Below are positions 23,868 to 34,796 of a stretch of 64,000 bases of DNA, one piece after another (position 1 is the first letter of the stretch; each line of letters begins with the position of its first letter). Source of the stretch: Branchinecta lynchi (taxonomy: Eukaryota; Arthropoda; Branchiopoda; Anostraca; Branchinectidae). Below the pieces are notes generated by a model, which was not told where the DNA came from, did no database searches, and saw only the letters and a list, made by a program, of their open reading frames with translations. The stretch lies in NCBI GenBank assembly GCA_023053575.1, contig JAKZAP010000004.1, positions 21,877,252 to 21,941,251 on the forward strand, given 5' to 3'. Made by a program: the position numbers and the translations under genes.

Positions 23868-24365
23868 AGGCGTTTTTCCGCGACACAATTCTGGGCACTT
23901 CACACTTCTGAGTGTTTGTCGCAGAAACACGATTGTGTGCCACACGGTCGAGTCACAAGTTGAAACTCGCGGAAACGCCTGTTTGTCTATTTTTTCGCGG
24001 TAATTTCGAATGTCTGAAAATAATAATAAAATTCATGTAAAATCTCAATAAATAGAACTCCTGGCTTATTCCTTACCATTCTGTACAAAAAGTATCCTCA
24101 GTTTGAAGTCTATGTGCTTGAAAAAGTAGTTAATTTTATTGTTTAGACACTATTTTGCTGCTTAATTTGAATTTCCCGCCAGAATCAATCCACAAAATCG
24201 ACAATCAACTCGCCAGTTGTGTGTCGAATTTGAGCCACAAAGCGAGCCACGAAAATCCTGTTGGTCGCGGAAACACACTTGTGGGCCGCACGAAAGACCG
24301 CGGAAACACTTTTTTCGAGCCACAGTCGACCCACAAACTGTTTGTGGGAGCTCGGATAAACGCCT
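23868..24365. mobile_element. 498-bp MITE with AGGCGTTT termini
   Basis: The left end AGGCGTTTTTCCGCG and the inverted right end AGGCGTTTATCCG are flanked by GTA on both sides. The interior has repeated GCGGAAAC and GAGCCAC motifs in both orientations. The ends resemble the MITE at 22842-23258, so the two are probably related families. No coding capacity. Confidence 0.65.
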
Positions 24366-24539
24366 GTAGAGAGAGCGTCTAATCATGATTCGTTTCTCTA
24401 GTCTCGATTCAAACGAGCACAGTAACCCTTTTCCCGACGGTCAGATTCAATACGCTTTAGCCTTCAATGCCTTGAGTGGAAACTGACGAAGGATGTCGGA
24501 TCGCACCCAATTTCATTACGTAACGGTAAGACTCAGTAG

Positions 24540-24815
24540 TTGCGTTTTTGCGCTACCCTATAGAGTTACTCTTACCCGGTAACTGGATGCAATTTCTCAT
24601 TTTTTCAGACACCCGGTTACTGCAAGGTTACTAGGTTGCTGAATTTCGGTAACCCCGGTCTCAGCAGGGTTATTCGTTACCAGATACCCGGGTTACTAAC
24701 ATATTGCTGGGTGACTGAGAAAAAGACAATCCGTCGGGGCAACAGATAGGCTACCCGATATTTGCAACAATTAGTCAGAGTAACATACACCTGGTTACCG
24801 CGAAAACACAACTAG
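24540..24815. repeat. Degenerate GGTTACC-type short repeats
   Basis: CCCGGTTACT, GGTAACCCCGG, CCCGGGTTACT and similar words recur about every 20-40 bases in both orientations. It looks like a decayed satellite or MITE interior. No ends could be defined. Confidence 0.4.
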
Positions 24816-25060
24816 TTACTGGGAATACGGAAAAGAGCAATAATAACACAAAAGGTGAAAAAAAAAATGAACCAAACAATAGGGTAATTTGGATCACTAT
24901 TGAAACATGAATCACTCTTCTCAGCATCAATATAATTTTTTTCTAAAACGCTATTACTAATATCTTGATATGCGACAAAGGACCTTAAAATTCCAATTAT
25001 GTGAGTCATGGCCAAAATATACGAAAATTATATTTAGTAGAGGAAAACGTATGTGAGCAG

Positions 25061-25330
25061 CAGGGGCGTAATTTCGTCAAAATCCTGGGGGGGGGGGGGG
25101 GAGTTGGAGCCGATTTTCTCAAGTCAAATGAAAATGAGCAGTTTTATTGCAAGAAGAAAAACGTAATAAAAACAAAGAGATATTTTCAAATTTGCGAAAC
25201 TGTCCACTGCGCGATTGACGTCAAGCTTCTTCGCTTTTTCAGGTTCAAGCTAGGGGGGAGGGGAAAATTGGGGTCTGGGGGGGAGGTAGTTGCCCCCCCC
25301 CCCCCTGCCCCATAGCAAATTATGCCCCTG
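25061..25330. mobile_element. 270-bp hAT-type MITE
   Basis: The left end CAGGGGCGTAATTTCG and the inverted right end CAGGGGCATAATTTGC sit just outside long G and C runs. The flanks GTGAGCAG and GTGACCAA match at 6 of 8 positions, consistent with an aged 8-bp duplication. Confidence 0.75.
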
Positions 25331-25369
25331 GTGACCAAGAGACGCAGGCAAATTTTTCTCAACTGCAAG

Positions 25370-26120
25370 CCTCATTATACTTGTCACCCTTCAAGTTTCA
25401 CTTGCATCGGATCATTTCAGGTCAAAGAAAATAATTTGATTTTCTTCCTCCATACCACACAGTGCGTCATGTATGGCGCACTCCATCCGTTTGGTCTAAC
25501 GCGTGTCATACAGTTTACGCCCCACTCCCCCCCCCCCACTTGGCGGTGGGTGGGTTTTAATCGAACTGGAGTTCTTTCGAAAAAATCTAGGGCCTCCCCC
25601 TCCAACTCCCTCCCACCAAATTCGGATCCGGCCCGGACTTCAAAAAGGCGCACCTAGATCCCATGACGTTTCTGACTCCGAAGTTTCAACCCCATCCCTG
25701 CACGTGTTACGATATTAACCCTCTCTTCACGTCCAACTACCTCCTCACCGTGGTCCGATGTGGTTCCGCCTCGAGCTCCTACCATCCAGTCCAATCCAAA
25801 GATGTAGAGCCATTGGATCCAAGGTCGCTGTCTATCCGTTTCGGCCTTTCTCTTGATTAGCGCAGTATCCTCGCCTCTACTGGCAGACTCTCACCAAGTT
25901 TCACCCGAATCGGATCACCCGTTCGCAACCCACGGTGGTCACAAGATGCGGGATTCTCCCTCTCTCCCCCCCCCCCCACGGATGATGGGATCCGGGCAAG
26001 GAAGGTTTCCTTGACCATTGGGTCTGGTTTTTATTTGTGCGTCCCAAGTTTCATCGTCCTAGCTTATGTGGAAGTGCCTGAACTAGCAAAAGGACATACC
26101 GACAGACATTATATAGACAA
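25370..26120 (-). repeat. Degenerate tandem repeats with CAAGTTTCA motifs
   Basis: CAAGTTTCACTTGCATCGGATCA, CAAGTTTCACCCGAATCGGATCACC and CAAGTTTCATCG-type lines recur at about 25392, 25892 and 26045, with C-rich runs between them. These are minus-strand versions of the GATGAAACTTG units at 46.8-47.6 kb. Open frames here are incidental. Confidence 0.5.
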
Positions 26121-26763
26121 GTGACATTTTCTCCTTGTGCAAATTTAGAAGAAATGTAAACTAAGAATTTCGTAGAGGCTTAACGGCCTGCCATCAATTT
26201 GCGAATATATTATTATTATTAAGGTCGCTATGTGGCACTTGAGCCGAAGGCTGGAAGTGCCATAGTCATTGCCCTTGCTGTGCAGTCGTCAGGGAGCGCA
26301 CTAATTTGGGGCTGGTGGTCATTAAAATTACGGAAAGTCTCCAGCAGATGTCCTAGATGTCCATTCGCGAGTCTGAACCATACCCGGACAAGGTCTCGAT
26401 TTCGACAAAGTGTTCTTCGTTGGAACAAACGGCTCAGTATAAGCAATAATTTTCCCCATAGTTGATTGTGCAGTACCTATCTTAAAGAAATCCCTTCGGT
26501 CTTGTTTCGTTCGGGAGCGAATTAATATCCTCAAACTCACCCTCTGCATTCGTAAGATCCGCCGGAGCTCGCCTATTTCGTTCAGTTGTTCTACAGTGTC
26601 GGCATCCTGTAAAGATTGTATGTTTAAAATCTTGTCTGCTAACTTAATACACTACTCCCGGGGGAGCACCGTTCATCTCTGCCATGACCGACCAGTCTGA
26701 CATGACTCACATTGCTTTCCCTTGCTCCACATCAATACAAATTTGACAATTTTGTTGGTTGTA
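26121..26763. other. No gene recognised; TTA tract
   Basis: An ATTn tract at about 26208-26220 precedes an anonymous stretch open in several frames on both strands (26228-26549), with no recognisable domain. Confidence 0.4.
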
Positions 26764-27782
26764 TTTTTGGGATCCCAAAACGTAAGTGGAGGGATACCTA
26801 TGACATCGCAAAAGTTGTTCGTCTGTCTGTCCAGCTGTCCGCACGACAACTCTCGAAGGGATTGAAATATTTTGATGAAACTTGGTGGGAGGACCCTTTG
26901 GGTCAAAGTAAAGGTCAACTTCGAACATGGGCTCTGTAGCCCTATATTTGAGGGTGCGGGAGGGGTTTCAAATTAAGGGGCACACAATTTTTTTTTTAAA
27001 GCTATTGAGATAGTTGATTTAGGGGTAAGGAGACCTGCTGAATTCGAATATGAAATTTATTTTCTCGCCGGACAAACAGTTCATCCGGAATCCGGTATAA
27101 ACCGGAAAATTTGTGAAAAATAAAAGTTTAATATGAAGTTGATTAGAGGTTTGATTTAGGGACAAGGAGACGTGCTAAATTTATTTTCTCGCCGGACAAT
27201 TAGTTCGGCCGGAATCCGGCCAAAACCGGAGAAATTGTTAAAAGTGGAAGTTTTATCTAAATTTGATAATAAGTTCGATTTGCGGGTAAGAAGACATGCT
27301 GAATTCGCATATGACAATCATTTTCTCACCGGACGTGTAGATCGCTCGGAATCCGATTGAAACCAAAAAATTTTTAAAAGTAAAAGTTTAATCTGAAATT
27401 GATTAGAGGTTGGATGTAGGGGTAAGGAGACACGCTGAATTCGTTTTTGAGGTTTAGTTTTTTTGCCAGACAAGTAGTCTGTCCGGAATCCGGCTGAAAC
27501 GGGAAGTTGGGCAGATACGACGTAGGCTATACGGTAAACCATATGCTGAATCCGTATCTGAGTATTTGACAGCGCAAAACGGATATCTGAATATATCTGA
27601 ACTTGCTGAAATTGAGCTGGCGTATCCGGTTTGCTCTGTCAAATACGATCTTCTCCAGTTATTACCATTGGCCTTAACCTGTTTGTAAATTTTAAAAGTA
27701 AAAATGTTTAAGAAATTTAAGACCGAATTGTCGGGTGCAAATATTAAAATTTTGCGATCCCATCGAAACCTTTGGTCTTGTT
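26764..27782 (+). repeat. Family A repeat, diverged, full length
   Basis: Head with T5, GGGATCCCAAAACGTAAG and GTCTGTCTGTCCAGCTGTCC; about five diverged 137-bp-type units each with a CCGGAATCCGG-like core; tail GCGATCCCATCGAAACC and TTTGGTCTTGTT. It lies tail to tail with the next copy, 47 bp away. Confidence 0.85.
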
Positions 27783-27829
27783 ATGAAATGGTATCGGAAG
27801 TTTCTTCTTTTCTCTAACAGGCTACAGGG

Positions 27830-29158
27830 AACAAGACCAAAGGTTTCGATGGGATCCCAAAAATTCAATATCTGATCCAGACAACTGGGTCTTGTCTTAG
27901 CCAGATCCAGTCTTCGCCAGACTCCTTGAACATTTTTACAATTAAAATTCAGAAACAGATTAAGGCCAAATAGCTAATCACCTGAGAAAACCAAGTTCAG
28001 ATTTAGATTCAGCATGTGTGTTTACCCCTATAAGTCATATCTGTTTTGACGAATACTTCCTGCCACTTCTGCCAATTTCCCGGTTCCGGCCGAACTCCAG
28101 AACTACTTGTCCGGCGAAAAAAGAAAGCTCAAAGACGAAATCAGGGTATCTTCTTTCCCCAGTAATGAACATCTAATCAACTTCAAATAGAAATTTAGCT
28201 TATAACAAATTTTCCGATTCCAGCCGGATTCCGGTCGAACTATATGTCCGGGTAAAATACGATTGTCACACAGGGACTCAGCATCTCTTCTTACCCCTAA
28301 ATCGCTTATCTAATCAACTAGAAATAAAACTTTGACTTCCAACAGTTTTCCGGTTTTGGCTACATGTCCGGGTAGAAACTTGTTTTCACATAAGTGTTCA
28401 GCATGTCTTCTTGTCCTAAATCGAACATCCAATCAACTCCAAATTAAACTTTTAATTTTGACAAACTTTCCGGTTTGGGCCGGATTCCGGTCGAAATACT
28501 TGTCCGTCGAGAAAATAGTTTTCACCATCGTCTTCAGCATGTCTCCCTACCTCTAAATCGAACATTTAATCAACTTCAAATAAAACTTTTACTTTCAACA
28601 AACTTTCCGGTTTGGGCCGGATTCCGGGCGAAATACTTGTCCATCGAGAAAATAGTTTTCACCATCGTCTTCAGCATGTCTTCCTACCCCTAAATCGAAC
28701 ATCTAATCAACTTCAAATAAAACTTTTACTTTCAACAAACTTTCCGGTTTTGGCCGGATTCCGGGCGAACTACTTGTCCGATGACAAAATGGTTTTCACC
28801 ATCGTGTTCAGCATGTCTTCTTACCCCATAATCGACTATCACATTAGCTGTTTCAAAATATTTTGTTTGTCCCTTAATTTCAATCCCCTCCCCCACCCCT
28901 AAATGTAGAGCTACAAAGCCCATCTACGAACTTGACTGGTCCGACGACCCAACGAACCTTCTCACCAAGTTTCATCAAAATATCTCATTCCCTTCGAGAG
29001 TTATCGTGCTTACAGACGGACGGACAGACGGACGGACGGACGGACGGACGGACGGACGGACGGACGGACGGACGGACGGACGGACGGACGGACGGACAGA
29101 CGGACAACTTTTGCGATGTCATAGGTATCCCTCCACTTACGTTTTGGGATCCCAAAAA
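27830..29158 (-). repeat. Family A repeat, full length
   Basis: Read on the minus strand it has the complete head (at 29158) and tail (AACAAGACCAAAGG at 27830). Three consecutive units have TTCCGGTTTGGGCCGG or its variant at 28468, 28605 and 28742, which gives the 137-bp period directly. The head contains an expanded GGAC microsatellite. Confidence 0.9.
29013..29106. repeat. GGAC microsatellite, about 94 bp
   Basis: A near-pure tandem of the tetranucleotide GGAC, with a few CAGA interruptions. It grew from the short GACGGACAGACGG stretch present in the head of every family A copy. Confidence 0.95.
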
Positions 29159-29344
29159 CCTGGTATCTAGGAATGAAACTTCTCTGGAAACCTGCTCCGC
29201 ATATTTCTACTGCTCCGCATATTCTATGCGAGGAGGCTGAACCTCCGGGGGATATTTAAAATCGTGGCAGGAACTATCGGCAGGTCGATGGACTTTTAAC
29301 CGTTTCTACGGGCAACAGGCCTTATGATTGTGAAGAATAATCAT

Positions 29345-29420
29345 AATTAAATTCTTGTTATGCACAAGAATTTAATTGTGCATAACAACATATTCTGTTT
29401 CCGAAGAAGGAAACAGAATA
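29345..29420. repeat. Cluster of three perfect hairpins
   Basis: AATTAAATTCTTG (29345-29357) pairs perfectly with 29365-29377. TTGTTATGCACAA (29355-29367) pairs perfectly with 29376-29388. TATTCTGTTTCC (29391-29402) pairs perfectly with 29409-29420 around GAAGAA. The first two share bases, so only one of them can form at a time. The cluster is in the GRXCR1 intron just downstream of exon 2. Confidence 0.9.
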
Positions 29421-29637
29421 GTACAAAGAGTAACGAAATAAATGCGCACGATAAAAAATCCAAACAGAGAACAAAAAATTCTCATCGGGCCTTTAAAAAA
29501 TCTTCTTCCAAGATACCAAGCGGAAAAATGGTCAAGGTTAGAGGCGTGAAGGATGGTGAAGTATTAGAACGGGTTGTTTCAACTCTCCTTATCATATCAC
29601 AGTATCTGAGTCCATTTAGAAATAAACAGTAACTTAC

Positions 29638-29871
29638 CCCTAGATATCTCCCATCAAGAAATAGCTGAGGGACGGTAACGTTGTCACAGCCCAATCTTCT
29701 CCTGACTTCTTCTTGGTGGTGGGAACTCAAATATACATCTCTCTCTTCGAACTTGACCAACAGCGTCTTTAGGATCCTTCTGACTTTCAGACACTGGGTG
29801 AAAGTGTCCCGCACGATTCCCATGGATGTTGTGTACAAGACCAGCCTTCCATGTTCCTTCTCGTATATTAC
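29638..29871 (-). CDS. GRXCR1: GRXCR1-like protein, exon 2 (glutaredoxin-like domain)
   Basis: This exon supplies residues 151-228 of a glutaredoxin domain-containing cysteine-rich protein. In vertebrates the family acts in the sensory hair-cell bundle; flies have related genes. The acceptor CCCTAG lies just before 29871 and the donor GTAAGT just after 29638. Both junctions are phase 0, matching exon 1. Recognisable family sequence is LVLYTTSMGIVR (160-171), KFEERDVYLS and VPQLFLDGRYLG (217-228), with the thioredoxin-fold cis-proline at 218. The redox CxxC of true glutaredoxins is replaced by TSMG, so disulfide chemistry is unlikely. The following exon, expected to encode the cysteine-rich zinc-finger-like region, was not found downstream and may be diverged or outside the window. 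Confident at family level; less so for GRXCR1 against GRXCR2. Confidence 0.85.
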
Positions 29872-29994
29872 CTAGGGCAAAGACCGTCAAGTGACGTTAA
29901 GTTTATAATTTTTGGACTACTAAGCCATGTCCTGTACTGCAGTCATGGTCCATTAAACCGGACTATGTCTCGCCTGCGAAAATAAATATTTGTG

Positions 29995-30627
29995 TCTTAA
30001 AGCACAATGGACACTTCTAATGCTTTACTTTGTATTAAATGCTTCACTTCTTTCTTGTTATCCCTTGTCTTTACCTCTCTGCCATTTCGGCGATCCAAAT
30101 ATTAGGAGCTGGGATATCGTGGCAGGAAATTCAAGAACTCCCAGCAATGCTTGATAGAAAAGGATATATTTGAGATGTCTCCAAAGTCAAGCCGCAGATG
30201 CAGTTTACCTGATTGTTCTAGTTTTCACCAGAAGTTCTATGGCATAAAGTGCCTATTAAAAGTTTTTCTTTGTGGAATAGTGTTGTGAAGCTTGATTAAC
30301 TTGCTTTATAAAATGTACCAGAATGCAATAAGCTTATAAAAAATAACATAGCTACAAAAACCATTCAAAAACAAATAACCTATTCAAAGCTGAATTATAG
30401 AAGCTGATTTATGCTAAAAATAAAGATCTACTAAGTACTACAAGAAACATCAATTTTATCTTTGTCCAAGCTAGTAAATTGAGCATGTACTGGCCCAAAA
30501 AAATACGCTTTGAAATATCACAGAGAGGAAACTGCTGAAAAAGCTGATGGTCTAGGGGGTAAGCATTGTTCCTAGGTTGTTACAGAGTGGGATTGGGGTA
30601 GTTTTATGTTCCCATTGAACTTTAAGT
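29995..30627 (-). repeat. Repeat D, uninterrupted copy
   Basis: On the minus strand this matches 22311-22841 followed directly by 23259-23431. It lacks the MITE found in the other copy and so serves as an empty-site reference. The copy starts about 120 bases from GRXCR1 exon 2, within the first intron. Confidence 0.85.
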
Positions 30628-31630
30628 TTAACCGAACAAGTCTGAGATCTGACCCGATAGAAATGCGTTGCTTAGTTTGTCCGCTATCCACAGTAATTGA
30701 TTTCATCGAATTAACGTATTCTTTCGAATCAGCGGTACCTCTATGTGCTTGTCCCTCTGCTAGAAATATTTACCAACTCAAAAGGTAGGCCACGACATTG
30801 CCTAAAAATAAACTAAAAGGGGCAGATTCCTTGCAAGACATATTTTAACGGTTAACGTCATTTCCTTACTTTCTTCAGTCGTGACTTTTCCGGGCTTAGC
30901 GTCTTTAACCCGGAAATTAATCCTTTTTTTAAATCCGAACTTTTCGCGTCTGGATGAATTGTGGGTTGTCGCGCAAGTAGGGCACATTCTTAACGTTATT
31001 ACTAGAGCCTTGGATGAAAAAATATAAAATCCCTTAGATGGGTCAAAATATTTCAGTGTATTCAAATATCAGATCTAAAAATAAGCTTCCTTTTCAGTTA
31101 AACTTATCGATAACTGCATAATTCTAGATGCAGAAGACAATTTTCCTTCGCGTTTAATTGAGCCCAATAATAATACTCTAGTCGCGTCTGACCGATGTCC
31201 GAAATTGGGAGCGAAGGAGGAAAATCGCATCAGATTGCGAAAATCGGACTGTGTGAACATGTTACTTTAGTATCAGAAGTATCATGCTATGTACTGTAGG
31301 CTATCCCTCAGCCGCTTACCCACCCATACGGTTTAACGGTTATGGGCAACCTAGCAAAGCTGTCCTGTTTTCGGGAATCTCAAAACTCGGAAATTGCCAG
31401 ACATATCTGGCCGGGTCTTGGTATACTTTCAGCCTCTCGAATCTAGATGTGTCTCCTGAGGGTTTGTTTTCCATTCGAAACGAACGATGAAACCTGTAAG
31501 ATGTTGACACAGGATCAGTAGCCTCACCCAGCCAGATTATCGTTGGATGAATCGATGAATAAGATCGATCGATCTTAAACAAAAGGGTGTCAAGACCATT
31601 TCAAAAAGACCATGACACAAAAAAAAAAAC
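30628..31630. other. No recognisable feature
   Basis: Anonymous intronic sequence; open frames are short and have no recognisable domain. Confidence 0.4.
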
Positions 31631-31727
31631 ATGACAAATGAATGAATACTGTCAACCGTTACGGGCAGTGCCCACTTAGTATGTACTTAATTTACAGTGT
31701 ATGATTTGCTTTTTGTTAATAAACAGG
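31631..31727 (+). repeat. Repeat E, about 97 bp, copy 1
   Basis: GACAAATGAATGAATACTGT through TTTTTGTTAATAAACA recurs at 33491-33587 with very few changes. The end in AATAAA-like sequence followed by a short tandem (CTGAACTGAACTG in copy 2) suggests the 3' end of a retroelement. Confidence 0.85.
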
Positions 31728-31864
31728 GTGTCGTTTGGGTTGATATTATTTGGGAACGTAGGCAGAATACGTAAATCAAACTAGACCTACGTTGCCCGGG
31801 CAACGTGAAGTGTTGCGGCAACCTTTGTCCGGCTTCGCCGGCTAAAGTGTTGCGAGAGCAACAC

Positions 31865-34796
31865 TTTGGTTTTGTTTCTTCGCTGTCGGTTAAATGCTGA
31901 AATTGTCAACTTATCGAAGCTTTTAAAACGGTATGTTCTAAAAAGAATAATCACATAATCAAAAGCTGTTCTTTAGCGTTGTAAAACCAACAACAAAACA
32001 ATATCGGAAGAAGGCTATCCGTAACGTTTCAGGATTAAAATACCATAGATGACACTATTAATTATTACAAAACTACCTTATTGTTTTACATTACCGTATC
32101 GTTTGTACCCGTTGCATAAACAGTTAATCCTAGGTTATAGCGATAGACCATCGATACAAACTTTCTTACTGTCATATTTACAGAAATCGAATACAATGTG
32201 CACCAATTTTCAAAAATTTCTAGCCCCTCGTGAACCGATCTTACTTACAAGTCCGTCTCCCGTGATTGACATCAAATTCACCGGAAACAAATAATGGATA
32301 CACCAGCTATCAAAAGTTGCAAACCCCTCGTCGCTGAAGATGATTATAGCATAAAAGCCGATTATTACTTACAAGTCCCATGCATGTCTTACAATTGGGA
32401 ACAAAATTGTTCTTACCATCGAATACACCTGAGACAAATAACAGGTATACCAACTAGCAAAAGCTGCAAACTCCTCGTTGCCGAAGATGATTATGAGCTA
32501 ACAGTCGACTGTTGCTTACAGTCGACTGTTGCTTACAAGTCCCTTACATGTCTCACAACTGGTATCGCCTATTTTTGGTTTCAGTGTGTACCTTACTCCT
32601 GAAGTTGTCAACCCCTTGAAACTTTCAAACTGGTTTATCTCATGAAGGATTTTTGTTCAAAAAAATGGATGGCATATATTTTGATCAGCTCTTCAAGGGC
32701 TATCGATTGCCCTAACCACAACAAAAGCATATTGGAAAAAGGGACTAAATTGACTTTGCAGTCAGTTGAACTTTATCCTTTTCAACCGTAGACATCGTGA
32801 CGGATGAAAACTTGGAATAATATCCTATATAATCTAGTTGGTATTATAAAGCTATCCGTAACTTTTTAGGATTAAAATATATATTGTGTTGCGAGAGGTT
32901 TTGTCCTCGTTTTTACTAATTTTTTTCCTATGCCGCCAATTTCATCTTATTCATGGTAACTGGTAAGGGTCTAACCTGTGAGGTTTTTACGGAAAGTGTG
33001 GACCTTAGGCCAGATTGATGAATGTGTTGTTACATTTTGGAAAGCTCAGTAGAACTCTTGCCTGGGGCCAAAAAGTATTGTTTTTGCTTGTCCGCGAGTC
33101 AGAGCCTACGGTGTGTGAGTGAGGTGGAGCGGAGATGAATAGCCTATGTCAGAGAGGACTATCTGAAGTTGTGCACCAAAGCTTTCATTTTCATCAAACT
33201 ATGTTTCTGCTTTCGGGCGGAAAGCTCCGTTCTAGCAGTCAAGCAGGCAGGCACCAGTTTCAAATTGAATATGGACTAAAATCTCTAAGTGCTAAATATG
33301 TGAGGCAGTTGCCTTGCCGCACAGCCAACATATATTCTTTGAATGATTAGTAGAACAATTTGGATAAACAAAAAAGTGTCCTTTTCACACGGGTCCGAAA
33401 TTTGCTGCCATCTATTGAATAGTTCTCTATGTTTTGTTTTATAAATGGAGTTTGTTTTCTTTTCCCTTCGTCTTCTTTTCTTTCTTTTCTTGACAAATGA
33501 ATGAATACTGTCAACCGTTACGGGCAGTGCCCACTTAGTATGTAGTTAGTTTACAGTGCATGATTTGCTTTTTGTTAATAAACAAACTGAACTGAACTGT
33601 TTTTACCCATTTCTGTTCGTGGTTTCAGATAAGTTCACCATTCCATTTTTTGCACTTGGGATTGTGATAGAGAAATGGTATCAGATATGCGTCTTAAACT
33701 TTAAAAGTTCTCTCAATGCTAAAGAAATCAGAGCTTATCCTGTGCTCCAGTCATCTAGTTTTTGGTACAAAAATTCCTTTGTGAGATACATCAGTTTGAA
33801 AGTTTCAAGGGGTTGACAACTTCAGTATTAAGGTACACACTGAAACCAAAAATAGGCCAATTCCAATCGTGAGACGTGTACGGGAATTGCAAACAACAAT
33901 GGGCTGTTAGACCATAATCATCGTCGGTGATGAGGGATTTGCAACTTTTGCTAGTTGGTGTACCTAAATATTCTTTGAGCCCAAGCTGACTAGCGACAAG
34001 CGATATTCCGGCCCTTCTTGGCAAGGATCCTCGTCAGGCTGTCAATCCTCTGATTCAACTTCGGGGAAGGAAACAAACCTGTAATCAAAAGATTACTAAT
34101 ATCGCTAATGAGGATCCTTCCCAAGAAGGGCCGAAATATCGCTAATGAAGAATCGTAGCTGACGCATCCGTTGAAAACATTGTTTGAATTGGTGTACCTG
34201 TTATTTGTTTCCGGTGTATTTAGTGATAAGAACAATCTAGTTCCCGATAGTAAGACATTTAGGGGACTTGTAACTAACAATCGGCTGTTAGGTTATAATT
34301 ATCTTTGGCGATTTGCAACTTTTACTAGTCAGTGTATCTATTATTTGTTTCGAGTGTATTTGGCGTCTATCACGGGGAGAGGGACTTTTAAGTACGAATC
34401 GGTTTCTAGAGGGGGTTCACGAGGGGCTAGAAATTTCTGCAAATTGGTGCACATTTTACTCGATTTCTATAAATATGAGGGTAAGAAAATTCGTCTCCAT
34501 GGTCGATCACTCTAACTGAAAAAAACACGGGTAGCTTTATATTAACAACTAGGTTATATAAGATAATGTTCCAAATTTTCACGAGTTACGATGTCTACAA
34601 ATGAGAAGGACAAGTTCAACTGGCTGCAAAGTCAATTTAGTCCCTACTTCCGATATTTTGTTGTTTTTTTTCAATGCTGAGGGATGGCCCTGCGATTACA
34701 GAACAAAGATCTTCTTGGATTGGAACATACCATTTCAAAAACCTCAATGGGTTGACAACTTCAGCACTTAACCGTTCGCGAAGAAACAAAACCAAA
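31865..34796. mobile_element. Large inverted-repeat (foldback-like) element, about 2.9 kb
   Basis: The left arm (about 31865-32690) and right arm (about 33770-34796) are inverted copies with several matching blocks in order: the TTTGTTTCTTCGC end block, GAAGTTGTCAACCCCTTGAA, ACCAACTAGCAAAAGC, and ACACCGGAAACAAATAA. Blocks are also repeated within an arm; for example, the GGGACTAAATTGACTTTGCA block near 32740 matches inverted sequence at 34630. An 18-bp palindrome (ACGTTGCCCGGGCAACGT, 31789-31806) lies just outside the left end. The right end abuts a decapitated family A copy. No transposase was seen; the class is unknown, with a Penelope-like origin possible. Confidence 0.7.
33491..33587 (+). 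repeat. Repeat E, about 97 bp, copy 2
   Basis: Second copy of the stretch at 31631-31727. It ends in AATAAACAAACTGAACTGAAC, a tandem 3' terminus like those of many LINEs. This copy lies within the inverted-repeat element. Confidence 0.85.

Noticed and set aside
24162..24386. Cysteine-containing minus frame as the missing GRXCR1 cysteine-rich exon
   Set aside because: It lies within the MITE at 23868-24365, its cysteines follow the repeated element motif, and the CxxC spacing of the family is not present.
25001..25718. Glycine- and proline-rich open frames on both strands
   Set aside because: They result from G and C runs at hAT-type element ends and in degenerate repeats, and are open on several frames at once.
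28468..28880. The regular 137-bp units as a CRISPR array
   Set aside because: Units are degenerate along their full length with no unique spacers between short identical repeats, and the context is animal DNA.
28932..29240. Frame with a long TDGR repeat
   Set aside because: It is the GGAC microsatellite within a family A head read in one frame; no coding evidence.
31789..31806. 18-bp palindrome ACGTTGCCCGGGCAACGT as a regulatory operator
   Set aside because: In an intronic, repeat-derived setting next to a foldback element it is more simply part of that element's outer structure.
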